A stretch of 64,000 bases of DNA from Maratus speciosus (GCA_963932465.1 OZ010788.1:673590484-673654483); one strand, 5' to 3'; shown: positions 23,711 through 36,664, counted from the first letter of the stretch. Program-made: numbers and translations. Notes: a model not told the origin generated them from the sequence alone.

Positions 23711-24067
23711 GGTACTTTTCCGTTATACGTACACCATTGTCGCAAAGCGTAATAGTTGGCGCAAAATAAAAATCACGTGAATTGAAACATTTCAAAAATG
23801 AAAGAAAAAACACCGTCGATAGTAAAGTGAGCCTTTTAAAAATATAACATTTGGAAACAACAGACTTTTACGAATTATTTTACTAAATCACAAATATATA
23901 CTTAAAATAAGTAAACAAATAACTGTTATACAATAAAGTATAGCAAATAATTGCAAATCACAATGTTTCGCATGGTTTACAATAAAAATCCTTTTCACGA
24001 TCAGGGTTGAAATAATTGGCGCATTAGTATACATTTTGGCATGGTGTCCGTATAACCGAAAAGTACC
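23711..24067. mobile_element. MITE, 357 bp, GGTACTTTTC ends
   Basis: GGTACTTTTCCGTTATACG at the left is matched by CGTATAACCGAAAAGTACC at the right, continuing into an ACACCAT/ATGGTGT pair. Homopolymer A runs flank both ends and hide any target duplication. Non-coding. Confidence 0.65.
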
Positions 24068-24279
24068 AAAAAAAAAAAAAAAAAAAGCTATTGGCGAGAT
24101 TTGAACCCAGCTAACATAAAAGTACCAAGAATTCTTTTCGATCATGGCTACTTTTATGTAGTTTTATTCGAAAAAATAACTTTGAATATTTAATCAAAAT
24201 GGAAACCTTTCTTACGAAAAGCGAAGGAACTGTTGATGATAGATAGTCACATGACTTAAGCTATTATTATAGAGATTGT

Positions 24280-25082
24280 TTTTAACTCTAAAAACAGTGC
24301 AAAGAATAATATTTCCTAATGATTACAAATTTATTTACACATGGCTATTAAAAACAGAAAAAAAACTTTAAAATTACTATTAAAGGAGTACGTGTTAAAA
24401 GCAGTAAAATATTGAAAATTATGTCTTGAAAGTTGTTTTTATACGTGAATATTAAAAGAGAAAGGAAACTTTAAAATAATAAATACATTAATATGCGTTT
24501 AACTTTTTCAGGGGCAAGGTACTTTTATTCATAAAATGTTGAAATCAGTGAATATCACTGGAATTTACAAACAAATTTCAAAATACAAAAATGCTTTTGA
24601 TCACTTACTTAATAAAAGGAAAATTTTCATTCCAATATTCTGGTGCCAATGTGACATTTAAGAATTAAAATTAGGTGGTTCAAATATGAACCACCGCCCT
24701 TGAAGTGGTTAAAGCAGTAAATTGTAGTAAATTGAATTATGTCAATCGTTTTAAAAAACTGTTAAAAAATACCGGTCGGCAAAGACTCTGTTTACTTAAT
24801 TCATTTTATTTTAGCTTCTTTTCAAATGTTTAACTGATCTCCTTTAATCAAACACGAAAACAACCATTGGATGCCTTAACAGCAACTGATTCGGGCTTAA
24901 ATTTTCGCAATCAAAGGGAATTGAATGGAAACCCGTTTACAGGGAGATCGCTATAGGTTTTTTTCATTATAATTCAATCTTCTCAAATCTTTTAAAAACC
25001 GATCAAATTAGCATGATTTTAGATTCTGCGGTGTCTGAATGGGGGTTGGCGAGCGTAGCTTGCAGGGGGCAGAACCTCCTAG
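24280..25082 (+). mobile_element. Non-autonomous Helitron, copy H5 (5'-truncated or diverged)
   Basis: The 3' part matches the other copies: AGAATAATATTTCCT, TTATTTACACNTGGCT, the AAACCCGTTTACAGGGAGATCG block, GTCTGNGGTGTCTGAA, GAGCGTAGC, a GGGGGC...CTCC hairpin and terminal CTAG followed by T. The family start TCTCTCTATTCT is not found. Confidence 0.7.
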
Positions 25083-26280
25083 TTTTATTATAATAAGATT
25101 AAGGATGTTTTTAACGATTAGTTGTTTTTAATGATGTTACACGCTTTCAAACATAATAAAATTGATATGCATTTATGAAGTGCACTAAAATATGCATACT
25201 GGTAAGTTTCTACCACATTTTCAATAGAAATAAACTCTCTACAAAATTCCCAAGAATAATCTAGAAAAGGAATGAAAAAGACCCCTTGGAATTCCTTACA
25301 TAGTAATTAAGAATATTCTTTTGACTTTATCATAATTTATTTATTTATTTATTATTAGTTAGGAATTATCGGAAATTGTTCGCCATATTTTTATTGAATT
25401 TTTCCACAAAAGATATACTTTATTATTTGATTTAATAGACAAAACATGTTTAAATTGAAAGGCACAACGCTTTCCAATACAGATTCATTAGTAATGTTAA
25501 GCAATTAATCTCTGTACCTTCATTGCATTTATATACAAAAGATATGTTGAATGATTTATTTTAATGTTTGTCTAAGTAAATTGGGGTTAAAACAATGGCT
25601 TGTACTCATTCAGCATTATGCAACTTATTTCCTTTATTATTTAAAGAAATACTCGATCTCAAAACAACTTTTTTTTTCTCATTTAAATTAAGCGCTATCT
25701 TTTAAAAAAGAATTCCTCATTATAATCAAATTTAATTATCTTTAATAATATTTGGGATTTCTTAAATAATCCAATTTCGATAACTCTGAAATGTCATAAA
25801 TCTAATTAGTTATAATGATCTATTTTATCCTCGTCTTTATAAATTGACGCAATTAAGATGATGAAAATATGATAAAGTAATAAGATTAGATTTAAAAGTT
25901 TTGTTTAAAAGCAGTGAATCGATTCCCCGATGCCATTCTGAATTAGAAATTCGATAATTTCGAAAACAAATTAAAAAAAACAAATACATTGTTGATTTAA
26001 TGTGTATTGCTTGTTTTATAAAGTGCATCTGCTATGTTCTCTGAAATCGTACAGTTCATCTCTAATATTATTTTCCGAGAAAAAACTAGTCAGATGTCCC
26101 AATCCTAAAACTTTCTTCTATCTGATGTATGTTAATACTTCAAAATTATCCATCATAGCGCTGAAATTAAATGACAATCTATGTCCATCATGAGAATTCT
26201 AAAAGATCTATTTATGTGAAAGTGTAACATAATAAGTAGTTTGACTAAATTCCATACATTAGTTATTAATATAGAGCTAT
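25083..26280. other. No gene recognised
   Basis: AT-rich sequence without definable repeat ends or coding content. Confidence 0.5.
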
Positions 26281-26434
26281 CGCGAAAATCTTGAATAATG
26301 CAGCGCCACCTATTGGGCGATTAACACCTAAAAGTAACCAGCACCAATTTCTATCAGGGACTAGGTGAATCTGAAGTTTTATGAAAATCCGTGCCTTAGT
26401 TCTTGAGATAAAACTATTGCTAAAATCGTGTAAA
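26281..26434 (+). repeat. Dispersed direct repeat, copy 1
   Basis: Shares CAGCGCCACCTATNGGGC, TATCAGGGACTA, TGAATCTNAAGT and TTAGTTCTTGAGATA in the same order with 30262-30410. The two copies flank the 26435-30254 insertion. Confidence 0.75.
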
Positions 26435-26896
26435 CATAGGCGTAACCAGGGGGGGGGTGCCCTGGGTGCCCGGGCACCCCCCCGCTTGCGCAGGGGCACT
26501 TATTTTTAATATACTATTTTTAATATACTTATTTATAATTATAATTGCACTCGAGCACAATTATTTTTAAAAATCGAAATCTACAAAAGAAAAAAAGAAC
26601 TGAAAGCAGAGTTTAATTAGTTTAGCAAATTAGCTTAGTTCAGAAAACAAACAGCCTAAGTTTTGAAATGTGATAAAAAAAAAAGAAACCCACGTTCTTT
26701 TTTTCTTTCTTTCCTTTTTTAAGAAAATTATGTTGTTTATCTTTTTTTAAACTAGAATATTTACAAGAATCCGTATTAGTCATAGTCAGTCAAAAAGGTG
26801 GCTTTATAACTCACTTTGACGTCTTTTGTTTTGGGGAAATTTTTTTTTAACGCCGTTCTTTCTAATGCATGTTTCTGCAATTTCATGAGAAATTAA

Positions 26897-27302
26897 GGCT
26901 GTTCTCAAAACTGCTCTGCTCAGCAAGCTCAAAACGTTCTGACACATTTACAAATTCATTTTTTAACGGAAATATATAAAATTGGAAAGCCTGACCAGAA
27001 ATCGAACTGTGTTTTCCATTTTTTGATCAATCAATTATGTATTGAGTTAGAAGCAATTTGGATCACGTAATAAGCACGTTTTTTGCCCTTTCTTGATTGC
27101 TTTGTCTCCTTTCGCACGGAAATTCGTTCAAAACGCCCACTTTGACACTATTTTCTGAAAGATTTATTGCGTTTGCGGAAAAAAAAAAACAGATCGATGA
27201 CATAGTTTCTTAACAATAACACCAGCTAGATTCATGCATTTCCGAACAAAAATAAATTAAAACTTATGTCACAAACTTGCCCTTTTGGATTTGAGAACAG
27301 CC
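26897..27302. mobile_element. TTAA-flanked MITE, copy 2
   Basis: Terminal inverted repeats GGCTGTTCTCAAA and its complement TTTGAGAACAGCC sit inside TTAA on both sides (26893-26896, 27303-27306). Homologous to 15315-15703. Non-coding; TTAA targeting is typical of piggyBac-type transposases, but the ends are not the usual CCY/RGG. Confidence 0.85.
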
Positions 27303-27721
27303 TTAACGCAAGTTCTTGACGAGGATAGAAACTATTTGTCTCTTTGCGTTCGTAGTTTAAAATCTAGAAAGAAGCAAAAAAATTTGAAAGGAAATGCAGA
27401 TGTGAAACGATATTCTAAAATGCGATTAGCCGGGGGGAAATAGGAGGGAGTGTACAGACCCTGCCTCCTTTGAAAATGAAAAATAATAGAACAGAAAATT
27501 CAAATTAATCGGGAGGTTGGTTGGTTAGTTCAATTTGGTGTTTCGAGGCCGTTTTTTGATATTCATGAAAGGAATATGGTTGCAGTCTTTCAAGCAATAT
27601 AGTAGTTTTTTTCCTCTGAAAATTTTTATACGATTTTTAAAGTTTCTTCTCGTTTCACGGCGTTCTTTTGGAAGTAAGAAAAGGGAAACCTGTTTCAATC
27701 TTTTAGCCCAGTGCAGTAAAT

Positions 27722-28345
27722 TTTGACCAAATTCGCAATTTTCTTCTGCGATCATTTCATGATACTTACAATTTTCCCCCAAAATCGTTTGACGAAATTG
27801 ACGTCTTTCTACGCGATTTTTTGTCGAAATCTGCACTTTTCACCACTAACCTTTGACAGAATTCGTATTTTTTACCGCAATAGTTTGACGAAATTGGCAT
27901 TTCGTTAGCACGATCCTTTGATAAAATTCGCGTTCTCTTTCTACGAAAATTTTGACGAAATTCGTTTTTTCTTTCTGCGAACCTTTGACGAAATTCTCGC
28001 TTTTATCGCGATCCTTTGATGAAATTTATTTTCTGTTGCGGCCGATTGACGAAACTGATTTTTTTTACAGGGGTCAATTGTCAAAAGTCGCGATAGTTTT
28101 GCGCGACCGATTGGGAAAATTCTCGATATCTTTCTGTACCAATTAACAAAATTCTCTAGTCTTTTCCGCGACATTTTGAGGAAATTTACAAAAATTTTTC
28201 GTCAATTGTTTATCGAAATTCGTAATTTTTTGCGCAATCTTTTGACGAAATTCGAGATTATTTCTGCACTCTTTTATCGAAATTCCCGATATTTTTCCAT
28301 GATTGTTTGAAGAAATTCTCAAATTTTTCCGGGCCGATTCACGAA
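27722..28345 (+). repeat. Degenerate minisatellite, about 44-bp unit, about 14 copies
   Basis: The core TTTGACGAAATTCG recurs at intervals of roughly 40-48 bases, each followed by a T-rich stretch and a GCGATC-like word. Copies differ substantially. Several open frames on both strands arise from the repetition and are not genes. Confidence 0.85.
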
Positions 28346-29430
28346 TTTACTTTGAAAAATTCCATAAAAGAAATAAAAATCGTGGATTTCAAAAAAAAAT
28401 TTAAAATACTCACTGAAGAATCACTGATCTGTGAAAGAATTTGGAGAGGGGAAATACTGCACAACATTTTTTATTATGCGGGACTTTCCTTTTCTGTGCG
28501 CAAATCGCGCGATCCCGCTCGGTATTTCAAACCCTATCCCTCAAAGAAAATTTCATGACTAGTGGAGTTTCGTGGGTTGCTTTTTTTTTTTAACGAACGT
28601 TGAATTAAACAATTCTAGGATTGAGGGTGGGGACTGCCTTCGGCAACGTACTCCCGTACAACCTCTTCTGTCTCGAAAGAAGTTAATCTTGAATTATTCG
28701 TTTTTTATTTCGAGCCAAATTAAATTTTCAGCTTCCTTATAAAAACTGATTTGACATTCTCCCAATTCGAATTTAATAATGGCAATTGAAAAAATTACCG
28801 GAGAGTTTTTCTGTTTCAAAAAAGTAAAAAAATCGCCTCATAGCACGAAAACCACCTATAAAATCGCATTAAAAATTCGGAAAAGATAAAAAACTACAGG
28901 GAACGAAATTAACTAAGTTGGGTAAAAGATTTAAACCGGATTCCTGTTAGGAATGTAAAAAAAAATCACCACGAAATGCAAAAAATCCCTCTAAAAATAA
29001 CATTCAAAAATTGTTAAAAATTGAAAAATTGCTGTAAGAATCTCGAAAACACTTTATTGGAAAGAAGACAAAGTTTATACTGGATAAAATATTGAAATTT
29101 GATTCTTCTTTACTAATCTGAAAAAAAAAAAAAAAAAAAAAAAAAATCCGCAAAATGTGAAAAAATTCGCATAAAACAATTGAAAAATTCCTGAAATTGT
29201 CTTCGATATGCATGACTTCAGGAATACAGGTCCTGTCAAATCTTACGGCTGTGTGGGATGCATTGTTTTTACAGAGTTCAGCGCTCGCGCATACACACAC
29301 ACAGACAGACAAGCACCTATCTTTATTATTACAGTCACATCATGATAGTATAATTTTTATCTTGACAAAATTTAGTGTATATTATCATGACCTACTTAAT
29401 ATCTTCGACACATTTTGTATTAATACATGA
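28346..29430. other. No gene recognised
   Basis: AT-rich interior of the 26435-30254 block, with an A-run at 29120-29146 and a short CA microsatellite near 29290-29300. Confidence 0.5.
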
Positions 29431-29434
29431 AATA

Positions 29435-29609
29435 CCGTAATTCCCGGTCTATAATCCGCGGATCAAACAATTACGTTCGAACCCAGAAATCTTGTTCCAT
29501 AAAACGTAACTTGTTAAATCGTAGTAAATATTTAACTTCAATAATGAAATAAAATTTCTGGATCGAAACATGATTGTTTGATACACGGATTATAGGCAGG
29601 AAATTACGA
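29435..29609. mobile_element. 175-bp MITE, TA-flanked
   Basis: The left half (CCGTAATTCCCGGTCTATAA, TCCGCGGATCAAACAAT) is mirrored by the right half (ATTGTTTGATACACGGATTA, TAGGCAGGAAATTACGA), about 60-bp arms. TA on each side. The sequence resembles widespread Tc1/mariner-type MITEs in arthropods. Confidence 0.8.
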
Positions 29610-30261
29610 TATTAATGAATATTATAAATATTTATAATAATAAAATTATTATTTGTATAGACTTTCCTCCAAAATTTCTTGGGGCCCTCCACTGATTCCT
29701 TAAGAAGTCATGGAGTCACATTCTGAAAAACTTTCGTGCGTATGTACTGGTGTACTGCATGTATTATCTGAGATTTATCATCCCGCAAAATTTCATCTAC
29801 AAGACTCTGACTGAGATAATTTTAGATCTCATGCAGTGCTCCCCTGTGCCTATAGAAGTTTCCAGAATGATTAAAGTCCTTTTTTAATATTTATAAGAAG
29901 TTAGGGTGGCAAAAGATTTTACAGTTGTGACCACTCTTAGTCACTGTCTTATGTCACTGCTGCAAAGAGATTTATATATATATATATATATTTTTACCAT
30001 TAGATCTAGTTTTGATGCTTTGGATCCCTTCTGATCCCTCCTCATGCAAACAAAAATCGTGTTTGAGCCCTTTTTAAAACAAATACCACACAACCATATC
30101 TTCTAAGATGAAAACCTGTCTAAAAGGGAAATTCGACCGGTTTTATGAGGTATCGTTTCAACAGGTTTTACCATATAAGATATTGTTTGTATCCAACATG
30201 TTCAGGTTAAGAAGTCTGGGCACCCCCCCATTCAGAAGGCTGGTTACGCCTATGGTAAATC

Positions 30262-30410
30262 ATGCAAAATGCAGCATAGCAGCGCCACCTATGGGGCAAT
30301 TCACGCCAAAAACTAGTCAGCACTTATTTATATCAGGGACTAACTGAATCTAAAGTCTTATTAAATTCTGTGTATTAGTTCTTGAGATAGAGGGATTACA
30401 AAATTTGTGT
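30262..30410 (+). repeat. Dispersed direct repeat, copy 2
   Basis: See 26281-26434. The alignment resumes just after the right end of the intervening element and continues through TTCTTGAGATAGAGGG. The sequence after it (GCAGACAGACATTTTG...TTCGTCGAAAACCGG) also has the look of a repeat tail. Confidence 0.75.
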
Positions 30411-30626
30411 CACCTACATATAAACAAATTCGCAGACAGACATTTTGTAAAAACATGTTTTGCGGAATCTCTGACCCCTAAAATGTGTCAATTCGTCGAA
30501 AACCGGAATTCGAAAATTTTCACAAATCCAGTACTTTCTTGTAGGATACAATAAAGTAAAAATGATTAAATAGCATAGAGTTAAATTTATTTGAATTTTG
30601 CATTTAACCCGGTATAGGAAAATCAT

Positions 30627-31412
30627 TTTGATTTAAAATTCAAGTGACATTTTTACATGCGATATATTTTTCCAGCTTCCAACTAAACAACGTTAATATA
30701 TCAATTATGTATGAAAATAATATTTTTAACTTCTTAAAAACTGCATGTTTATATTAAATAACCAGCCTGTCTGTGTCATATTTTCCATGTATCTACACAG
30801 TTTGAAACGGCTTAGTTGATCTATTTTTCCATTTACACCATTTTACGTTATTCTAGCAAGCAAACTTTTATTGTGGAATCACGTTTTAACAGATTGAAAA
30901 ATCTTATGGTTGAAAATTAAATTAAAAAATGTATCTATAGTTTTCATACACATTTTATTTGAAATAGCATATTTTTCTCAGTCGATAGCGTAATTATTGA
31001 AATGATGCGATATTTAGAAACGAATATATGAGAAGAAAAATTAAATTCATTGTTGTAACTCTTATTCAGTTGCATCCACATTGTTGTCGGCATCGTTTTG
31101 ACGTCAGTTATCAGGGATATCAAATGATCCGCTTTTTAAATACCATAATTTCCTCAGAAAAATTATCGTATTAGATTTCTACAACATCGGAGTTGGTTTC
31201 TAAAAAAAATGAAAGAAAATTTAAAGAGAAAAGCGAACTATTTTTTAACCCTGCGCTATTGACGGAAGCGTAATTGCATTGTAATATAGATTCGTAGGTA
31301 ATGATTAGCCATAATCACTGTAATTTATTGAGTTATTTCTAAAACTATAAAAACATAATCTGCATCACTAAACCCATTATAGCTTATGATCTACGGTATA
31401 GTAAAATAGATA
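30627..31412. other. No gene recognised
   Basis: AT-rich, no repeat ends or exons recognised. Confidence 0.5.
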
Positions 31413-32391
31413 TCTCTCTATTCTAAAAAAAAGTAACTACCGCTGTCACCGCCGCCCCCGCCGGTTTTGAATTTTTTGTGACCGGAGGTCTTTCTTCGTT
31501 AATATTAAAAAAACTGTTGCATACAAAAATATGAAAATCGGTAGTATTATAGAAAAATGTTTGATAAACACGCTGATGCAGACAGTTTTCAAATCGAAGA
31601 ATTATTTTAAGAGATATTTAATGCCAAAGTTGGACAAAATCGTACCATTAAAAAAGTTTTATAGGAGCAAAAACTGTATATAGGAATTTAATCATTTTTA
31701 GATCATTTTATGCGTCAGAATTTCCCGGTGTGCAGATTGCAGTTAGTTTTTTAATTTGAATAATTTTTCGAGGTTTTATTTCTATTTTAAATTCAAATTT
31801 TCAGCATTTCGAGAGATATTTTTTACAAATTTTAGAAAATTGTATTAATTTATACTGTTGCCAACTGTATAAACAGAGGAAAGAGTAATGTTTGCTTCTA
31901 ATTAAAAATTTATTTTACACGTGACTATTGTAAACAAAAAATATAAAAAGCAGGAACTCATTGAAAATTACGTCATAAAAACTATAGTTACACGTGAATT
32001 TTAAATGAGAAAGAATATTGTAAAATAATAAATTCAGTAACATGCGTTAGAAGTCCTAAATAGGAGAATTTACGTCATATTACACTTATTACGTAAAATG
32101 AACAAAAAATAATATTGCAAAACAGTTTTAATTTAAAAATTGCGCGAGACATTTACTTGACATTTTAAGATGATCATAATATTTCATTTCTAACAAAAGT
32201 ATTTTGACGTGAATATTAAAAAGAGAAAGAAAAGTTTGGTGAAAATTACGTCAGATTATAATTGTCAGATTCAAATTATAATTCAATCTTCCGAAATCTT
32301 TTTAAAGGCGATCAAATTAGCGTGCTGTTAGAGTCTGCGGTGTCTGAACGGGGGTTGACGAGCGTAGCTCGTAGAGGGCAGAGTCCCCTAG
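31413..32391 (+). mobile_element. Non-autonomous Helitron, copy H1
   Basis: Begins TCTCTCTATTCTA after a host A and ends with a hairpin (GGGCAGAGTCCC) and CTAG before a host T: the TC...hairpin...CTRR signature and A/T target of Helitrons. Shared body: TTGTGACCGGAGGTCTTTC, GGTGTGCAGATTGCA, TTTACACGTGACTATT, TCTGCGGTGTCTGAACGGGG. 979 bp, no Rep/helicase, so mobilised in trans. Confidence 0.85.
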
Positions 32392-34902
32392 TTTATCTAA
32401 AACTTATTAGCAAATAGAAACGACTTGGAAATCTCAATATATTGACAATCCTACAAATTTTAATACGTGGATGATACCAAACAAAAATGAAATATAAATG
32501 AATTAATCACAAAAGGAACAAAAAGTTATAGAAAAATAAAATGAAGGAAAATAAAGATGACAAACAAAGCATCACGAACTTATTTATTAATTAGTTAGCA
32601 TGAATACCACATGTTGCTGAAAAATGCATCATTTCGTGTACCAAGCTACATGATAAAACAAAATATATAGCCCGTTAGTTCGCAAGATAATGCATTGTAA
32701 CCATGGCATTGCAATGAATTCTTATTAATTCAGTTTTTACTTTTATACAATTTTGTTTGTTTATCAGTGATTAGTTCTTTGCGGCTAGATTTCAAGCTAT
32801 CTTCCACGTCTGCTACCTGTCTGTCACGGGCCTTTCAAAATCTGTTTTATTTCAATTGTTGTAGTTTTTGTAAATATGTAACTCAATATACTCAATTCGA
32901 TCCAGCCTCGCTTTTTTTCCGCTGTATTATCAATGATAGTTAAGATATTAATGTAATTTACAAGTTATTGAGGTAGTGGTCAGTTAAGCCAAAACATCTT
33001 TCAAAATTTATTTTTAGTAATTTTCAATGTATTCGAAAAGTGTTATAACAGAATACTACACAGAAATCATGTGTATTATGCGAACATGTGTGAAGAAGAA
33101 AAAAATAATCACAGTTATAATTAAGGATACATAAACTACACTCACACATATCTATATACCTGTATACTGAGTTTTTTAACTTTCAAATTTAGCAATAAAA
33201 TAAATGATTAAAGGAAAAGTTGGGTTACAATATTGTGCAATTACAGTGTTAATTATTTTATTTTTTTTTTATAAAAATTAAAGAAATTTTTTTATAAAGA
33301 GAAATGAAAATTTAGTATGAAAATTCATGGTCTTATAAACAAAATTACCAAAGTGAAAGTTATTTCTCCTCTTTCATTGCGTATTCTTTTCAGGTAACGA
33401 GATAAAAAATTGCGCTTGTCTATTGAATGCATTGCAATGATAATGTATCAGAATTGCTATACAAATGCTCATATTCTCCAAAATTGAAAGTAAAAGTTCT
33501 TAAAATTGGAGGGTGATAAAGAATTTTTGACGGCATTTTCTTTTTTAGAGTCCTACTATCTATAGAAAACACTCACTCTTTATCGAAAAACAGGTGTTTC
33601 TTTAAAATTTGTTTAATAGCGTAATCTATGAAATTTTTACAGGTTGCTGATAAATACCAAAACACGGTCAAGGATAAATAGATGAAATTTTCGAAAGGGA
33701 AAATGAAAGTTGATTTGATTATCAATTTCAAATTTCAATGAAAGAGGATCATTGTCTTTAGTCAGTACTTTTCCATTTTTAGAGAACCCTCCCCCCTTTG
33801 TTTCTACAACTTCCATTATCTGTGTGCCTGATAAAAATATTTTGATATGCAATGGAAATTAACACTATAAATATGATATAATTTTCACAATAGACATTGG
33901 ATATTCTTGTAGACTATTCCGGCAAACATTTGAAGTTGTAGCTAAAATATTAACTTTGATGCGCGAATCTACATCCATTTTTAAAATGTAAGTTGAAGTT
34001 CATTTCTTTGATATTTCAATAATATTTAATTGCATTTTATTTTACCATTTTGCGAATATATATGAAATTAGTAAATACGGTTAATTAATTAAAATAGTCT
34101 CTCCCAGACTTGCACTGTCTACTTAATACATAGGCTTTGAAAACATTATGATGACCCTCTGTTAATTCTACTGCAAATAATCCTAAAAAGGATATATATA
34201 ATAACAGACTGGGTGTACTAATTATATTTTGGTTATGTTTGGTGTACTCATTACGTATAAAAAATTGTACTACCTTCCCTTTTTCTAAATGGTAACATCC
34301 GCTTTTGATGTATTTTATTTGGATTTATTGGACCTCATTAGCTCGGAAAGTATTATAGTACAATATTTTAAATATTCATAGAGTTAGAAGGAGCCAAAAA
34401 CAAATTTTAATTTATATGTTCCCAAAAAATTAGCTTATCAAACTACAGTGTCATTAACGAAGTCCCTATTTAAAGAAGTGTTCTACTTGACGAAATTTTC
34501 TGCTGAACCTTGACTTTGAACACGATTGCCATATAAATTAATCCCCTTTTTACGAAAAATATATTCTATATAACGAAGCTTATTTCATTTTCGTGCGTGT
34601 ACAACATTGAAACGGTGAAGTTGCTGTTGCGATGGATGTAGGAATTTATTTCAAAGGATTTTATGCAAATGAAATTATTTATTTCTTTAATCATTTGCAT
34701 TTAAAAGAAGAAATGCCTAAAGTTATTGCATAATAAGAAGGGGATTCCAGTTTCACTAAAATTTTACAGATGAACTGTTCGGATTCTTACAAAAGTGCGA
34801 AAAGTTTTATGAACTGTGTATTTTTTAAAAAAAAACTTGTACAGGGTAATATTACACACTGTTTTTAAGTTAAGGATTTGAAATACTAAGAAAAAGGAGA
34901 AA
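32392..34902. other. No gene recognised
   Basis: AT-rich. The 71-codon frame on the minus strand at 33637-33852 has no splice context or family resemblance. Nothing else supportable. Confidence 0.5.
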
Positions 34903-34910
34903 AGGTGCGC

Positions 34911-35146
34911 TAGAGATCTGCACGGGCCGGGCCGTGGCACGAAGCCCGGCCCGGTCTATTTTCGTTCATGGCACTCGGGCCGAGATTTTAACTTTTTTTC
35001 GGGCCGGGCAATAAATTTTTTTCTACGGGCCGGGCTCGGGCCGGGCTCGGGCCGAACTTTTAACTTTTTACCGGGCCGGGCCAAATTTTTTTTCTCTGAG
35101 TCGGACCGGGCCCGAGCCTGGAAATGTCGGCCTGTGCAGACCTCTA
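34911..35146. mobile_element. 236-bp GC-rich hAT MITE, perfect 8-bp TSD
   Basis: Ends TAGAGATCTGCACGGGCC and GGCCTGTGCAGACCTCTA; flanking duplication AGGTGCGC on both sides (34903-34910, 35147-35154). Almost the entire body is CCCGGCCC/GGGCCGGG words alternating with T runs. The perfect TSD suggests a comparatively recent insertion. Best-preserved member of the family also seen at 19722-20806. Confidence 0.9.
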
Positions 35147-35154
35147 AGGTGCGC

Positions 35155-35689
35155 TACGCTTCAGTTTTTGTTTACCTCTCTTTATTATGTGTTTTTGAGA
35201 CATTATTCCAATGCAAATTTTCTCATATGACTATTGATTGCATAAAAATAAGTTACTACTCGAATTAAAATACAATTTTCTAATATTTCTATTTTGCATA
35301 TTTTTCATTTTATGCATGTGTATTTTATTGTATTACATTTTTTTTTTTTTTTTTTGCTCATTGGGGGCGACACCAAATTCTGAAATAGCAGAATTCCTGC
35401 TTGTTCATTAGTTTGTTTTCATTTATCCCAAGATGCCATCTTCTTTGTGTCTTTTTTTTTTTGCATAAAAAAAAAAAAAAATCTGAGAGTTGCACAGCAT
35501 TTATCGGTGTCCGCATACTTGCATGTCTTATCCTTCATTTACAGAAATACTCAAAAGAATTCTGCATACATTACGATCTATTTTATTTGCGTTGTATTTT
35601 GATAGGACACTAGCTTACTATTTCCAACAAATTGAAACTGATGTATACATCTAAGGTGAAATTTAAAATGCTTACTATAAAATACAGCG
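35155..35689. other. No gene recognised
   Basis: AT-rich with two T/A homopolymers (35340, 35452-35480). Confidence 0.5.
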
Positions 35690-36240
35690 TGCATTCATCT
35701 ACTGAACAGCAGTATCCGTGCATTTCCAGGGACTCACGAAAGACTTCGCCTACAGTACTGCATAGGGGTTATAATTGCTGAAAAATGCGTTTTGAGTTGT
35801 GGTACACGTTTTAAAATGTAAATGTTCCCTTTTTATTTTATTTATTTATTTATTGCATATTTGCATATTTATTTGAGTGTATAACATCTGTAGATCGATA
35901 CAGGTCCGCACAAAACATCTCCAGTACATTTCCGTTCATTGATGTAAATTGCTGAAAGGGAATTTTCAGTTGCTCTATGCATTTCCTAAATAAACTATAT
36001 TTTAGCATGTAATGTAGCATATATACACATACATAGATCTTATACAGGGTTGCACAAACGAATTCGGATATTTTTCCGACTGTTTGTGTTAATGGCTGAC
36101 GTTAGGTTTTTAAATTTGTTATGCATTTTTCAAATAATTTTCTCAGACATCATTTTTCATTTTATTAAACAGTGAAGTTGTATTATAGTATTCTGAATGT
36201 GTTGGAACGAGTTTCATAATCTATGCTTGAAGAAATTTTT
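35690..36240 (+). repeat. Dispersed repeat, copy 2 (related to 7325-8266)
   Basis: Same module order as copy 1: CTACTGAA, ATAATTGCTGAAAAATG, ATTTCCGTTCATTGATG, TATACAGGGTTGCACAAA, GTTATGCATTTTTC, then the first unit of the 57-bp array. Suggests the array grew from the right end of this repeat. Confidence 0.75.
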
Positions 36241-36664
36241 ATTAGTATTCTGAATATGTTGGAGAAGGTTTCATAATCTGCTTCAGAATACTAATTTTTA
36301 TTAGTATTCCGAATATGTTGGAGAAGGTTTCATAATCTATGCTTGATGCAACTTTTTATAGTATTCTGAATATGTTGGAAAGTATTTCATAATCTATGCT
36401 TGAAACTTTTTTTTATAGTATTCTGAATGTGTTGGAAAGTGTTTCATAATCCATGCTTGACGCAATTTTTTTTTTTTTTTTTTTTTTTTTGTATTCTGAA
36501 TGTGTTGGAGAGGGTTTCATAATCTATGCTTGATGAAACTTTTTATATTATTCTGAATATGTTGCAAAGTATTTCATAATCTATGCTTGATACAATTTTG
36601 CATAGCATTCTGAATGTGTTGGAAAGTATTTCATAATCTATGCTTGATACAGTTTTGTATAGTA
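36189..36664 (+). repeat. 57-bp minisatellite, left part (about 8 units)
   Basis: Unit TATTCTGAATNTGTTGGAAA followed by GTNTTTCATAATCTATGCTT and a GATNCAATTTTTTATAG tail, repeated about every 57-60 bases with length changes in the T run. A T-run near 36468-36490 expands one unit. It continues at 37991 after the Helitron. Confidence 0.9.

Larger units (their letters stand above)
26435..30254. mobile_element. Putative 3.8-kb hAT-like element with CATAGGCGTAACCAG ends
   Basis: CATAGGCGTAACCAGGGG at the left and CTGGTTACGCCTATG at the right are inverted, each next to a GGGCACCCCCC-type stretch. It contains a TTAA MITE, a 44-bp minisatellite and a TA MITE, but no recognisable transposase. A precise target duplication was not found (GTGTAAA versus GGTAAAT). 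It could instead be two solo ends. Confidence 0.55.

Noticed and set aside
27525..28558. Seven small frames on both strands, some with repeated TKF motifs
   Set aside because: Produced by the 44-bp minisatellite; no consistent frame.
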